Positions 21,770 to 35,129 of a stretch of 64,000 nucleotides of DNA are shown here, in pieces (the first letter of the stretch is position 1; every line of letters starts with the position of its first letter). A program made the translations under genes and the position numbers. The DNA is taken from assembly GCA_024138015.1 (NCBI GenBank), contig JAMXBB010000009.1, positions 13,594,561-13,658,560 of the forward strand. Direction: 5' to 3'. The DNA is from Lumnitzera littorea. Taxonomy: Eukaryota > Streptophyta > Magnoliopsida > Myrtales > Combretaceae. Under the pieces are notes generated by a model. The model searched no databases. It worked only from the letters and a program-made list of their open reading frames with translations, and was not told the DNA's origin.

Positions 21770-22179
21770 TTTTTTTTTTTAGGTGAATAAGATAATTTCA
21801 TTGTACAAAAAATTATACATAAGGTGTGTACTATAAATCCAAAAGCCCACCATTTGTTCTTAGTGTCTACCAAACAAAAGGATATTAGGTATGAATAGTA
21901 ACATACAAAAAATAAAAAAAATCTATCTATACCATGCAAGCTATAGCTGTTCTCGGTATGGTGTTGTAGTTTTTGCAAATCCTATTCACCATTCTACTAT
22001 TCCTTTCCTTTCATATATAATAGCACACAATTGCAATTGCTTTCTGTTGGCCTTCACTAAAGCCCTTAAAATAAGATCATTCAAGAAACTTTGTATGTCA
22101 TTTATTCTTGATGGCTTTGTAATTCTCTACCATAAGGTCTTCTTAACTTCTTTCCATATAACTTTAGCAAAATTGCAAC

Positions 22180-25100
22180 CTATGAATAGGTGGTCAATCT
22201 ATTCCTCTCTACTTTGGCATAGGTAGCACATCTTGTCCTCTACTAGTCCCCATTAAGCCAATGCATTTAAAGTGAGTAACTTCTTTTGTACAATCATCCA
22301 GGGGATCATGGAGTGCCTTAGTGCTATTTTTTTATGCCAAACTAAGGGTGACTATGGCATTTTTGGATCTTTATCTATTGCTAGACAATACGCCTCCCTA
22401 ATAGTAAGGCTCTTAAGTTCATCTTGTGTCTACACCATCTTGTCTAGGGAATTAACTTCTGATTTCACTGCTTCTAAATTAGTTGTAATGATAGTCCACC
22501 TCTCCCTTTTAGGCTAACACCATATTCCATTTGAGATGAAGGAACTTAAGAGTGTGTCTTTAAGGAATCCAAATGTAACCCTTGTTTGCTCATTAATCTA
22601 GTACATAAGTGGACCTTTTGGGTACTAGTTATCATACCAAAACAAAATAAGGTTGCCATCTTTAGTCTTCCATCTAAGCATCCTTATAGTTAATGGTCTT
22701 GTTTGAAGAATCTTCCTTTAAGACCAAGATGCATTGTTTGGAATTTTAATGTTCCATACACTTTTGCCTTTTAAAACTTCATTTTTTACCTAACCTGGGC
22801 AAAGAGTAGAGCTGCCATCTTCATAAAGAGCCTAAATGTATGTTAATTGAGCTACCTTATTCCAAAGTTCAATATCAATAATACCTAAGTCACCTTCATT
22901 CTTTGGCTTACAAATGTCCTTCTATTTCACTTTTGCTTTAGCTTTTGTTTCATCTCCTCCATTCCAAAAGAATCACTCAACCTTATTTAGAATAGTAGCA
23001 ACGATGACAAAGATCATAGCTTACTAGACTTGGAGAGAGAATAGAACACTTTTGATGAGTCGGGCTCTTCTCACATAGGAAAGATATTTGGAGGAACAAT
23101 GATTGATTCTTGAAGAAAATTTGCCAATGAAGACTTAGCAATTTGCCTTAGACAAACTAACTGACGAAAGTGGGATTCCCAAATAGCGAATAGGAAGTTG
23201 ACCTGTCTCAAAACCCATAAAATTGATTATTGTTCTTAATACTTGCTGTAACACCACTAAAGAACAAGTTACTCTTCATTGTGTTAGCTTGCAAACCCGA
23301 AAGCATTTGAAACTCCTCTAGCCCCTCCTTTATGTCCCTTAAGGAATTAATGTCATCCTTTAAAAAAATCAAGATATCATCTGTAAAACATAAGTGATTG
23401 AGCTTTTCTTTCTTACATCTCCAATGAAAAGTGAAATCTTCTCTTTCTCTTTTTTCCTTCATAATCTATGAAAAAACTTCCATAGTAATGACAAAAAGAT
23501 AAGGGGAGATGGGATCCCCTTCCTTTAGGCCCTTAGATGCATTGAAGTACCCCACTAACTGTCCATTTATGTTAATAGAGAATTAGGGGATGTCATACGT
23601 GCATGATCTAGAAGATAAATTGATTTGGGAAACCTATGATCTCGAGTACTCTTTCAATAAAACCTTACTTGATATTGTCATAAGCTTTGGAGAGATCTAC
23701 CTTGATAGCTTTTATTATTATTGTGATAGCCTCTAATAGGCTCTTGAGTTACTAAGATATTGTCCACTATTCTTCTTCTTTTAATAAAGGCAGTTTGTTC
23801 CTTATTAATCAAGGATAGGAGGAGGTACTTTAGGTGTTTTGCTATAAGCTTGGAAATGCATTTATAAAATTTGTTACAACATGTTATTAAGTCGAAAGTC
23901 CACAAAGGAATTGAGATTATTTTTCTTTAGCACTAGAGTGAGATAGGTTAAGCTAACTTCTTGAAGCATTCTCCCTGAGGCAAAGAAGCTTTTTATAGCT
24001 AAACATACATCCTATCCCACTATCTCTCATGCGTCTCTAAAGAAGTTTGCTTCAAATCCATCAAGGCCTGGGGACTTATCTCTTGTAATTGACCACGTGG
24101 CAGCTTAATTTCTTCATTGGATATCGGTTTTGTTAATGAGTCAGTATCCAAGGCCAAGATTTTATGTCTAATTAGTCCCCTCTAATCTATTTTCCTCTAC
24201 AACAATAGGAGAATCATCATTTAACAGAGTTTAAAAATGTCGTGCGACTAAGGTTTTGATGTCTTTTATAGCTTGCACCCTTTCTCCATTTACATTTGTG
24301 ATAAAGGATAACCAATTCTTGTATTGTCTCATCTTTAACTGATTGAAGAAATATTTATTATTCCAATCACTAAGCTTGATCTAGATTGCTCTTGACTTTT
24401 GTCTCAAGAAGTATTCTTCAAGAGCACTCCAATAATAGAAGGCCTTAAAACACTTCTTTTATTTATACCAATCAATAGAGCTACTGTTGGATCTATTAGC
24501 TAATTAGACCATTTCCAATTCTTCTTTTGCTTTGAGTACTCTCTCAAATAAACCAGCAAAGTTTTAGGCGTTTAAATTCTTCAATTGGAGTTTTAAGAGC
24601 TTCAGTTTTTATAGTTTGTAAACATAGGGGATCCCTTCACATCAATCCCCCAAACCTCTTTGACCATAGAATAAAACTCCATGTGATTCTTCTAAAAGTT
24701 AAAATACTTAAAGAAAGATTTCCTTTTACAAATAGACACATTAAGGAAAGGAATGACCAAAGGAGAGAGATAAAAAATATCTAGACCTAAAACTTACAAC
24801 TCTAATTCTTAGATGTTGTAGCCCACAAATTATTGATCAATATTCTATCTAATTGGCAAAGAATAGGAATTGAAGGGCAATAGTTGGACTAAGTGAACAA
24901 AGGACTAGAAAATTGCATTTCTTCCACTTCCAAGAGATAGAATACCTCATTGAAACACTCATGCCTCTAGAAACCTTCTCTAAGCCTCCTTTCTTCTCAC
25001 TTAGATTTCTATTGTCATTAAAATCACCAATAATAAGCCAAGATTTGGCTTAATCTCTAGAAGGTCATTCTATAGCTCCTCTCTCTCATAATCATGATTT

Positions 25101-25430
25101 TCTGCATAGACAAAAATGATGAAAATAAACGTTTCATACCGCCTGTTGTAATAAAGACAATGAAGTAGATGAGAGGATGATTTGATCACTCAAATTGCCC
25201 ACACATCTAGTCTCTGAGCTACCCACAAACGGCCAGTAGCTTGATTTTCAACACTTCAATGAGGAAAAAGTGCGGTTCTTAATTCTTTGAACATTTTGAT
25301 TGTTCATTTTAGTTTCCAATAGCCCTAAGATAGTAAAATCATTTTCTCTACATAGTTTATTTGCAGCTCTACTTTTTGTCGGGTCATTCTACCTTTTAAT
25401 GTTCCATGTACCTATCATATTATTTACAAA
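22180..25430 (-). pseudogene. LINE ORF2: endonuclease, reverse transcriptase, zinc-binding tail
   Basis: The endonuclease start at about 25405-25290 reads GTWNIKR, then ILGLLETKMN (normally WN.RGL...; GLLETK). The RT domain at 23905-23678 includes LITCCNKFYKCISKLIAKHL and NKEQTAFIKRRRIVDNILVTQE (normally ISCCN..YK..SK.LA.RL; ..QSAFI.GR.I.DN). The catalytic box at about 23380-23360 reads CFTDDILIF, with TDD replacing the usual ADD. This is followed by a helix with FQMLSGLQANTMKSNLFF (normally F...SGL..N..KS). At about 22240-22160 lies a relic of the C-terminal zinc-binding domain (CYLCQSREE, then DHLFIGCNFAKVIW). The frames are broken at many points. Confidence 0.9.
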
Positions 25431-25572
25431 AGAAGAGATTAAGGACTTACAAATTCAGCACTAGGATGGGCGTTTAGCAACACCCCTAGTCTTATCCCTT
25501 TCTTTTTTTTTTGTTTTGTTTTATTCTTCTTTTTGGATATAGTAGTTCACTCCTCTTTAATAATTCCATTCA

Positions 25573-26673
25573 TTAGTGAATCAAGCTGATCACTAGCCAA
25601 GGCATGGTTCTCACTAGTAAGACCTTATTAGCATCTTCTTCCCAAGAGCAATCAAGTGAGTTTGGAATTATAGATGGAGCGGAAGATTCATCTTCTGTTC
25701 CAATGTTCTTAGAATTGCCTCCCTTACTTCCTAATTTCTCATAAGTCATGCTGCTACTCTCTTTGGTTAAAGAGGAAATTCCCAACTTCATACCATCTCT
25801 CTTTCTTGAAAAAGTAGTAATGTATAACTTTACGATTTTTACAGTTGCTAGAATGTCCTTTCCTTCACTAGGATTTTTTGGCATGTTTTCTTTAAGAAGC
25901 TCATCTTCATTCCCACTAACATCTTTGATCACAATATCTTTACCTGGCACATTCAAAAGTTCTCTATCCTTAGTGTTCTTAAGTGTAACCTCGTTATCAC
26001 CCGAGTTCGCCTTAGGAACGTCTCCCTTAGATGAATTGCCTACACATGCTTCAATGCTCTGAAGAATAGGGCATGACGCTTGATTGTGGCCAAACACTTA
26101 CCTTGGAGGGAGGCAGTCAAATTAACATCTATACAGTGTCGCAAACCATCCTTACACTCCATTTCAAAGGATTGAACAAACTTACTATTAGTTGTTGATT
26201 CCATTCTCACTCTTACATATCTTGTTCTTTCATTTTTTTGCCATCACAATATCAACTTGGAGAGGATTACCAACTACATTAATAGTGGAAGCAATCCCTT
26301 TGTTGTGAAAAAACCCTAAAGGAATATCCCATAACTAAACTTAAAAGGGCATCTTATTAGGCCATACTCTATGAAGGGACGTACCAACTTTCCATCATTG
26401 TAGAATTATCAATTGTGGTTCAAAGAATTGAGGCTGTTGAAGCACTTTAAGCATTGATTCTTTATCCACAAATTTGAACAAATTATACCCATACCCATTA
26501 GTAAGCACTCTATAAGTCTTTCCTTTTCCTAAGTCACCTTAGTTATATTCTAGACTAAGGTAAGAGCTAAATTTCGTCTAAGAAAATAGCCTACAGTTGT
26601 ATTCTTCTAAATGTTTTCTTTAATAGTTGAAGTTGAAGGTGGTGGCTTAACTATAATCATGCCTCCTTCACAA

Positions 26674-26715
<42 letters not shown>

Positions 26716-27074
26716 CTCTTGGAGTTTTTTGAGGTGGTTTTGGTGGAGAAACCACTTTTGTATAAGAAGGAAGCGATTTTTTTAGGAGGAAGGTAGTTTT
26801 GGGAACCTTCTTTCTTGCCTTCGTAGGCCTCAAATTTAATAGCCTTTGCCATATCAACCATGTCTTTTAACATTGAGCTACTTAAAGAGTGACTAGTTTC
26901 ACCTGAAATAACAACTTTAAAGGATTCCTTTTTATCTATGGGAGGTGGGTCAATACTACGATAAGGAAGGACATCATACCCTTTTGTCTTATCAAGTTGA
27001 GACTTTTCAGCAACTATTTGACCATAAAAGCTTGGGGCCACCTCATTCAAAAATTGTTGACCACCACAAGGCAT
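25573..27074 (-). pseudogene. LINE ORF1: DUF4283 domain and zinc knuckle
   Basis: 27074-26607 is the open N-terminal part (155 codons, low similarity, ending in a Ser-Leu dipeptide run). From about 26500 to 26230, broken frames give the DUF4283 domain (YNLFKFVDKESMLKVLQQP, later DIPLGFFHNKGIASTINVVG), normal for plant LINE ORF1. 26097-25573 opens with FGHNQASC, the second half of the zinc knuckle that follows DUF4283, then a 170-residue Lys/Ser/Glu-rich tail. The probable role was binding the LINE RNA. Stops separate the three parts. Confidence 0.82.
26678..26710. repeat. (GA)n microsatellite inside LINE ORF1
   Basis: About 33 bp of uninterrupted GA. On the LINE coding strand it reads as alternating Ser-Leu codons. 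Confidence 0.95.
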
Positions 27075-27710
27075 TAAACTATTTGAACTCTTAGAAATTG
27101 CCTTCTTCTTTGCTGAAGCAACAAAGGAAGAGCTATTTGATGATGTCCCTTTTCAAACTTACTTTTTCTTCTTCCTTACATGAGAGGTGGGTTGAGGGGC
27201 CATCGCAAGAGCTTTGGTTGCTATCTTTTGAATGGTAACTACTACAAGGACAAAGGAACAAAAGCACATAGATAATCAAAGCTAACTGATGTAACTTTAG
27301 TAAGAAACGATGAACAGACATCCAGGGAAATTAACAAAGACCAATCTCTTACAAACCAATGGAAAAAGATACTTGATAGTATAAAATAACCAAAATAGGA
27401 AAGACAATAATCACAACATTGACTAAGAAGTTAAGGGTAGAGAGAGGTAAAATGATAGGAAGGACGGGGAGGGAGAGGAGAGAACCAGAATAGGGCTTAG
27501 ATGGAAAGATGGAGTGAGGAGAGAACCAGAATAATGGAGAAGACTAAGGAAGAAGAGAATGGTGATAGAAAGGTTGAGGAGTGACAAGAGGGGTGGAGAA
27601 GGGTTAAGGGGTAGGTTACGAAGGATGGAAAGATACTAGGGAAGGTAGAGAGGATTTTTTCTTGCTAAACATTAGAACACCCAATATTAATATTTAGACC
27701 CCTTTAGAAA

Positions 27711-29240
27711 CATGGTTTTGTTAGTATCAAATCGTGTATTTGTCTAAAGGATCACAATAGCTTACCTTTTATGTTAGATTCTTCTCTTTAAGTTTATTCC
27801 TCTTAACAAAGTTGTAAATACAATCCATTCAACATAAATCTCTTTATAAACTTCTTTTATGCCGTGAATTCTAAGTATTTGAGTATGTATGGTATTATAG
27901 CATCGTATGCTGTTGATGGTCTAGTTTTGCTTCAAAATATTCTTCCTTACCACTTTTGTAACACTTGTCTTGCTTTTATATGGAGGAGGAATATTTGTTG
28001 GTTTAGCCGATACGCTTTTTTTACTCAAGATTATTACTTCCATTCATTTCATTAGTTTGTCCGTATACTTACATTCGTATATTGTGCTAGATTTGTAGCT
28101 TTTGCTTGGAATTGGTCCATTCTACATAATCAACCAAGAATTCTAAAACTAGAATTTTGGTTAGGAATTGTTTTGACATATATTCCAAAAATATTAATCA
28201 TATGGTCTGAAAACTTAGAGGGATGTGTAGCCATGATTGTTAGTTCTTATGTTCAAGACTTTTGCTATCTCTTGGAGAATCATTTGGTTGAATACAGTAT
28301 TTGGGTTTTACGGATTACCATTATTATAAAGTTATCGGATTATACTTATCTATTGCATTGGATAATCATGTCGGTTGTTTTCTACCACTTGATCCTAATT
28401 TGAGGTATCCAAGTTGCTACTACAACCAGAAAGATGTAGGATACCTTGTTCATAACCATGATCTTGGCCCATTTGTAAATATGGTTTTGTTAATATCAAA
28501 TCATGTATTTGTCTAAAGGATTACAATAGCCTAACTTTTATATTGGATTCTTCTCTTTAAGTTTATTCCTCTTAATAAAGTTGTAAATGCAATCCATTCA
28601 ACATAAATCTCGTTATAAACTTCTTTTATGCCATAAATTCTAAGTATTTGAGTATGTATGGTATTATAGCATCGTATGCTGTTGATGGTCTGGTTTTGCT
28701 TCAAAATATTCTTCCTTACCAATTTTGTAACATTTGTCTTGCTTTTATATGGAGGAGGAATATTTGTTGGTTTAGTTGACACGTTTTTTTTACTCAAGAT
28801 TATTACTTGCATTCGTTTCATTGGTTTGTTCATATCCTTACATTCGCATATTGTGCTAGACTTGTAGCTTTTGCTTGGAATTGGTCCATTCCACGTAATC
28901 AACTAAGAATCCTAAAACTAGCATTTTGGTTGGGAACTGTTTTGATACATATTCCATAAGTATTAATTATATGGTCTAAAAACCTAGAGGGACGCACAAC
29001 CATGATTGTCAGTTCTTATGCTCAAGGCTTTTGCTACTTCTTGGTGATTCATCTAGTCAAATAAGGTGCTTTGGTTTTATGGATTAACACTGCTATAAAG
29101 TTGCCGAATTATGCTGATTTGTTGCATTGGATAATCATGTCGATTTTTTTCCATTCCATGATCTTGATTTGTAATATCTATGTTGCTACTACAATTGAGA
29201 AGATGTGGGATACCTTGTTCATAACCATGATCTTGGCCAA
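27711..29240 (+). repeat. Tandem duplication, about 770-bp unit, two copies
   Basis: ATGGTTTTGTTAGTATCAAA at 27712 recurs (one change) at 28481, and colinear similarity holds to about 28479 and 29240. Shared landmarks are GGAGGAGGAATATTTGTTGG (27974, 28749), ATTGTGCTAGA (28081, 28851) and ATAACCATGATCTTGGCC (28450, 29220). The open frames in it (28173-28403, 28531-28902, 29071-29367) are not conserved in the same frame between copies and match nothing I know. Confidence 0.88.
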
Positions 29241-29369
29241 CATGACATACACAATGTATGTCATAAAAGATGCCATATTGGGCACCATCATCAGCCTTAC
29301 ACATAAGAAAAAGACACTTCAAGAACTACTTACACATTATCACCTTCGTAAAGAAGCCCGTAGCTAGAA

Positions 29370-32300
29370 ACCTTCCTTAGTAACAAATTCTTTTTAGAAT
29401 CTCCATGAAATATCAATTCTTGTTTTCAGACTTTAGTTCCATATAACCATCTATAGATGTGCAAAGTTCTTGTGAAAATATAATGAGAAACCTATGCTCT
29501 GATAGATTTTGAGGATTTACTTGATTCATTTCCTACTTTGAAGCTGTTAGCTTCTTCTTCTTCTTTGTTTTAAGGAACTTTTTGGCCTTTGAAAATCTAA
29601 TAATGAGACATAAATTATCATTACAATGAATCATTTGATGTTGAACTCAATGGAATCGATACTTAGCTATTCCATAATTATTATACAAAAATGTATTCTG
29701 CAAGTGCCATGCGTATATGTGTCTAGAGAAGAGAGAGATCACATTCACACATAACTTCACATAAATCTCTTTTACCTGTACCATATACTCCTAAATCTTG
29801 GATATCCATAGCAACATTTGTTGAATAACAATAATCAATGTTGAGTAGTGTACCTTAAGCATTGCAGGATAATATATGATGAACCTTAAGGATTGCAATG
29901 AAAATTTATAATTAAATACATAGATTTATGAAACTATTCTATTCATGGTTGTCATTGGACAACAATTGTAGATATTTGCACATGCTTTTAAACTATTGAT
30001 CAATGGCAAGTACTAACGCAAATATATGTGCTCACTTGCCCATGGTGGAAACTAAAGGTCAAAAACTCCAACTAAAATGTAAATGATTTGAAAAGAAGCT
30101 CTATAATGAGACATAACAATAGATCTATTTATTTTGGTTATTATTAAGTAATAAATCTAAAAACTCACACTATACCTATAAGTTTAAACTTGTAAATCAA
30201 TTACTAATGAAGCTAAAGTCAATACGATATCGGAGCAAAAAATCTTAGGCAAAACCCTTGTATCATCATTCATACTAGTTTAATTAAGTCACCCACATGA
30301 TTAAAGTCAAAACCTACAAGTGGGAAGGAGTATTAAGTGATGAATCTAAAACCCACACTATATATATATGCTTTTAGCTTTAGATTAGGTCATTATGGAG
30401 TTGAATCTAATAATAATGTTTCTATAGCTGCAAATATTTGAAAAGTTAAGTCAACCCTCAAATTAGAGTTCAATTTTCTGTGTTTGACATAATAGTCTTT
30501 GTTGGCAACACCCAAAAGATCTTTGTTGCTATTGTTTTATCATATCTTTGGTAGATCAAATCTTTTTAATGGATTGACTCAAATAAGTAAGGAATAGTTA
30601 GTTGATTGGAACTTGGAAAAGGCTTCCTAGGTGCTTGTATTCCTTGCAAGGTTAACTAGGTATGAGATTGAGGAGAGCGGATCTACGACATGCGAAAGTA
30701 AGAGCAAAATATTTGTAGCATGACCTCAGTCTTTAAGTCATAGGCTAATACCCCACAACATGCAAAGGGACCTATATCAATGATCAAGGACTAATAAACT
30801 TAACATGTTTCTGGGGTTGGACACACGGAGAGGCATTACAACAAAACAAACCAAAAAGAACAAAGAAAAAGCTAGCAAAGTCTAGGCAGCTAGCGAATGG
30901 ATATGACATATCGTCCGATCCTACTTGGCCAATAATTCGTCGGATATGACACACCAGTCTGAATTGAAGAGTCATTCACCACTACTTCTTACTAAAGGGA
31001 ATAAATAAGATTTGAATGATAATGAGAACACTAAGGTTGCTTAAGTGAATAATTCTGCATAGAAAGTTGGATGATTCCGTATACAAGAAAGTGGAGGTTT
31101 GTATACCTGTTCATTAGGGTTGCTTTACATGTATGAAAAGACAAAAATGATATTTTACACTAGGTTATATAAGACATACTAAAAGAGGTAAAAGAGACAA
31201 AGAATATTTAGTATGAAAAAGAAAGAATCATTTTAGAATGTTGTGTCAGAAGATACGTGTTGCTTAGAGACTAGACATCAGGAATATGATACAATGTAGG
31301 TAGAAACAGGAATACGTTACAGTCAAGGGTTGACCTAATTTAGATCACGTCGGAAGCCATTCAGCCTTGCAAAAAGGTTAGTTGTCTTAAAGTTAGACGC
31401 CAATGGATCAAGTTAGGAGCTCGGTTTAATTGGTCCTAGGATGTCTTTTAGATTAGGGCGTTGCCGTTGGACAGGAGCATGTTGAACATACACGAGGATC
31501 TGGCAGACAGGTTGGGTAGGGGTTAGATCGAGATAGGAGTCCTCATCTTGGTTGTAGCTTGGAGTCAATATTTTCCATGTGAGCCCTTAGAGTCCTCGAG
31601 CTTGGCTTCTTGTGATCAGCTCGGGGGGTTGATTCCTATCAAAACTTGGATCCTAGGATAAGACCATGCTAATGATGGTCCCTACATATCAGGCTAAACC
31701 AGGCATTACAACTAGCGAATTGTACCATGTTAGAGCTCTTAATTCCACAATTAAGGAAGTAACCCATTTAAACATGTGTGCTATTGTAAGAATAAGAAAC
31801 AAAAGTAACATACTTATGTTTTTGTGTTTTTCTTAAACATGTCTATGTAGTACTGGTTTTGTGTGAAGTGGCATGTGAGAAAGGCTTATATGATGGTATA
31901 CCATTGGATGCGATGAATATAGGTTGTGACGTAAGGTATGTGTGTGAGTCATTAATGGAAAGATATCTCTGGAGTTTTATGTGTCTGAAAATGAGAAAAA
32001 CTAGGGAAGCATTGGGCAAACTACTATGTTGTATTGTACATTTTGCTGATTAGAAAATGAAGAACAGAACTAATCCTAGTTTTGTTAAGAATACTTTTCC
32101 TCTTCATGCTCATGTCTACTTATCTATCTAACTGACCCTTCAATTGTCCTTAGTCTCATAGAAGCGTAATATTTAATATATCAAAAGAAAAGTCTTTATT
32201 CTAAACATATTAAAAAAAAAAAAAGGTTGCTCTGGTTTCCTTAAAGATTATGTCTTAGGAATTAGAGTGAGGAGAAACTAATTAGTGGTTATCCATTAAT

Positions 32301-33960
32301 AGCACAATTGTTAGGTCATTAAAGTTAGGATGTGCAAAAATCCCATGTCCCTTAAGTTTGATTTGGAAGCATGTGTTTGAGAATTGGAAAGTTAACCTCA
32401 AGAAAAGGAAGAATTTTTCCGAGTCCCCCTTATAAAGGGGCATAATTGTAATTTGACCAACTACCTCTAGGATATGAACCACCATGTAGAATCCATGCAC
32501 AATTTAAGTATTGCTAGCACCACATCTAGCTATAAGAAGTGGCCTAGGTAGGATTTAAACCTTAGTCCCTCTGTAAAGAATTCCACAAGGCGACCCCTTA
32601 GGGTTAGCATGGGGGGTAAAGTGCCTTTAAAAATTAGCAAAAATGATAGGATAACAACCTTCATGACATGATATGAGAAAGAGAATTGGAAAGATGAGAA
32701 ATCCATGAATGTAGCATAAGGATGTCACCAAGCAAAAATGCCAAAGTACGAATAAAAAATTAGATAAAATGGTCAATGGGTAATCTAGGAACTTGGTGAA
32801 ATTCCATCACTACAATCCTTTGTTTTTTTCCTTCTTAATTATTATTATTGTTATTATTTTATTATTATTATTCTTTTCTTTTGAAAGAAAGTTAAGAAGT
32901 TATTGGCAAAAGATTCATAGAAAGTCTAACTTGTCAAACTGCTCATGACCTTAAGAAGATAAGGCTACGATAACCAATAGCAATAGAATATTCATTTTCA
33001 TCTTTTTGACTTAGTATACATTAGATATTAGCTTCGGTCTTTATATGTCTAAGTATATCATCATCCAATAGCCTTCGATATAATTATCATCATTACAACC
33101 ATCTTTCTCTACTTAAAGGCTTCCATGAGAATCTAAAAAAAAAAAAAAAAAAGGGAAGTGCGGAGCCAGGGGGTGGTGGTGGTGGTGGTGTTGGATAATG
33201 GAGGAATTGTAGAGAAAGAGTTGCACCTAGTTTGTAAGTGGAGCCAATCACAACTTCTAGATTTAACATGTCATATGGTCCAATTTTGGAGACTTAGTGT
33301 TAATTTAGACCAAAAGGTTTCCACATTATAAATCTATGGATATTTCCTATCTACTAGCTAACTCAAGTAATTTTGGATAAGTTATGTTCTTCCCTTTTGA
33401 TCCATCAAGATTCTAAACCACAAACACTACATGGGTTTTCATCTTATTATCATGAAGAAACAATGACAACTATACCTATTTTACGCCCTTCAATATCCCT
33501 TGAACTTTGAAAGGTTTAGACATGGCTTTCTAACTCTTGGTTGCTTTAGTAGTTAATGGTGGTAGCAAAGGCGTCAATGGAGATGGCATAGGTATAGCAC
33601 CAATTGTATCTGCTTATGGCTTTCTTGAACTGGAAATCCATTGCCAAATAAGAAAAGGAAAGAAAATACAAAAAATATTGAAATGAGTTTATGGAAGCAA
33701 AGTGTCTTACGATATCACCATCATAGATGTATTCCTTAGATAAAGATGGAAAAGAAATATTATAAACTGAAAGAAGCACTAACCTCGTGCTCCTTTTTTG
33801 CTCTACATATTAACATAAGATTAGTATTCGATGCTACAATGCCTGTGTGATGAAATAATTTGATTAGTATTGTGGAAAGCCTCTAATGAATGTAGCCAAT
33901 TAGAGCAACATTTCTTTCTTGCAACCACTTCGCTGTGGACAGTATTGGAACACAAAGGAA
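29370..33960. other. No gene recognised; AT-rich intergenic DNA
   Basis: The region 29370-33960 has no domain, RNA gene or element boundary that I can support. Low-complexity spots are (ATT)n at 32837-32876, poly-A at 32212-32225 and 33136-33152, and (GGT)n at 33172-33190. The stretch 30600-31720 is somewhat GC-richer and could be an old LTR fragment, but no second copy or ends were found. Confidence 0.5.
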
Positions 33961-33965
33961 TTGAT

Positions 33966-34609
33966 GGTCCGTTCATTTTACTGAATAGAATAAAAGGAGA
34001 ATTGAATTAGAAATCCTAAATAATGTAATAAAAGTGTAATACTTATTACTTTGTTTAGTTAGATTTATAAGTAACTTAAAAATAGAGTGTAATAAAACAT
34101 TTATCTTTGGTCCATCTTCTTTCTCAACTAACCCTAAAGTAATAAGTAGTGGAAGTTGGCATCGACAATGACAATAGTCGTAGCGGAGGTAGCGATGGTG
34201 ATGGTGAAGGTGGTAATAGTAGTGATGGTGGCAGCGGCGATGGTTAGTAGTGGTAGCTTTGGGTTGGTGGTGATGGTAGGTAGTGGCAATGATGATGCCA
34301 TTAGTAGTCGTAGCAGCGGTGATGGTAATGATAGTTATGGTCAATGGTAATGAAGGTGAGGTGGTTAATGATGGCAGCGGCGACGGTAGAGGTGGCGGTC
34401 AATGGTAACAATAGTGTGCTGGTGGTCGTTAAATTGGGATGAGATCATTTTTGGGAAATATATGAAATTTTGTAGAGAATTATGATTCTTTGATTGAAGT
34501 AAGGAATTCATTTCTACAAAATTGTGATTTGGTAATATAAAATAAAGTTAATGCCATAATAAGGAATAAGGAGGGAATTAAATTTCAATTCTCCCCAAGT
34601 GAACGAGGC
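33966..34609. mobile_element. Possible MITE with simple-repeat core
   Basis: The left end reads GGTCCGTTCATTTTACTGAAT. The right end read on the minus strand is GCCTCGTTCACTTGGGGAGA, so the two ends share an inverted CGTTCA-TT core and a following GAATTGAA-type block. This looks like a MITE of plant type with imperfect inverted ends. No clear target duplication was found, so the superfamily is unassigned. Confidence 0.4.
34150..34430. repeat. Degenerate GGT/GAT trinucleotide tract
   Basis: A run of GGTGATGGT, GGTAGTGG and GGCAGCGGCGATGG-like triplets that keeps both strands open (33973-34344 minus gives Thr/His-rich, 34156-34350 plus gives Val/Met/Ser-rich translations). Such composition explains the ORFs without any gene. 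Confidence 0.85.
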
Positions 34610-35129
34610 ATGATTATCTTGTATCCATCGTCATCATTTACATGTCAATTTAGCTACCTATCACAAATAATCATCATAGGCTACTTAATGCATAGGTATC
34701 GAGTTGGTCACATTCACAAAAATCTAGATGCACGAGATGATTTTGATGAGCTTCCCAATAAATGTTTTGAACTAAGGGAGAGGGGGGAGGACAAAGAAAC
34801 TTTCAATGTCAAGTAGGACTTTAATTACTTAATCTTTCCTAGACACTAAAGTAGGTAAGAAAATATGAAAGACCAAATCTTGAGCTTATCCACTTAGGAA
34901 GATCCTAATTGACTTTTATAGTTAGAACTTTTTAAGTGGCAGCTCAATGACTAAGAGGAAGATTGAACTGAATCTAATTTTCTAAACTTGTAATATAAAA
35001 TCTCATCATTGAGGTCTTTATGAATTATATAGAACAGGCATTCTTTCTAAGTTTACTATTATCAAAGATCTATCTTTCGATTCTCTCTTCTTTTCTGTTG
35101 TAGTATATCAACAAAAGAAGGGTAGACTT
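34610..35129. other. No gene recognised
   Basis: AT-rich sequence between the MITE-like element and the hAT region. The 68-codon frame 34610-34816 has no recognisable domain. Confidence 0.4.

Larger units (their letters stand above)
21770..27755 (-). mobile_element. L1-type LINE retrotransposon, nearly full length, decayed
   Basis: On the minus strand the order is a 5' leader (about 27755-27075), ORF1 with DUF4283 and zinc knuckle, ORF2 with endonuclease, reverse transcriptase and C-terminal zinc-binding domain, a 3' UTR and an A-tail (plus-strand T11 at 21770-21780). Candidate imperfect target duplications are AATAGCCCACC (21759-21769) and AATAGCTTACC (27756-27766). The uninterrupted sister copy at 21450-21500 shows what the site looked like before insertion. 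Stops and shifts run throughout, so it is inactive. Confidence 0.88.

Noticed and set aside
28173..28403. Hydrophobic small protein frames in the tandem duplication
   Set aside because: The frame is not kept in the second copy and matches no family.
32500..32640. tRNA- or SINE-like sequence (GGTTTAAATCC on the minus strand, GGTTAGCATGGGGGG on the plus strand)
   Set aside because: The A- and B-box-like words are on opposite strands and the spacing is wrong.
33973..34350. Thr/His-rich and Val/Met-rich proteins on opposite strands
   Set aside because: Direct result of a GGT/GAT triplet tract inside a MITE-like element.
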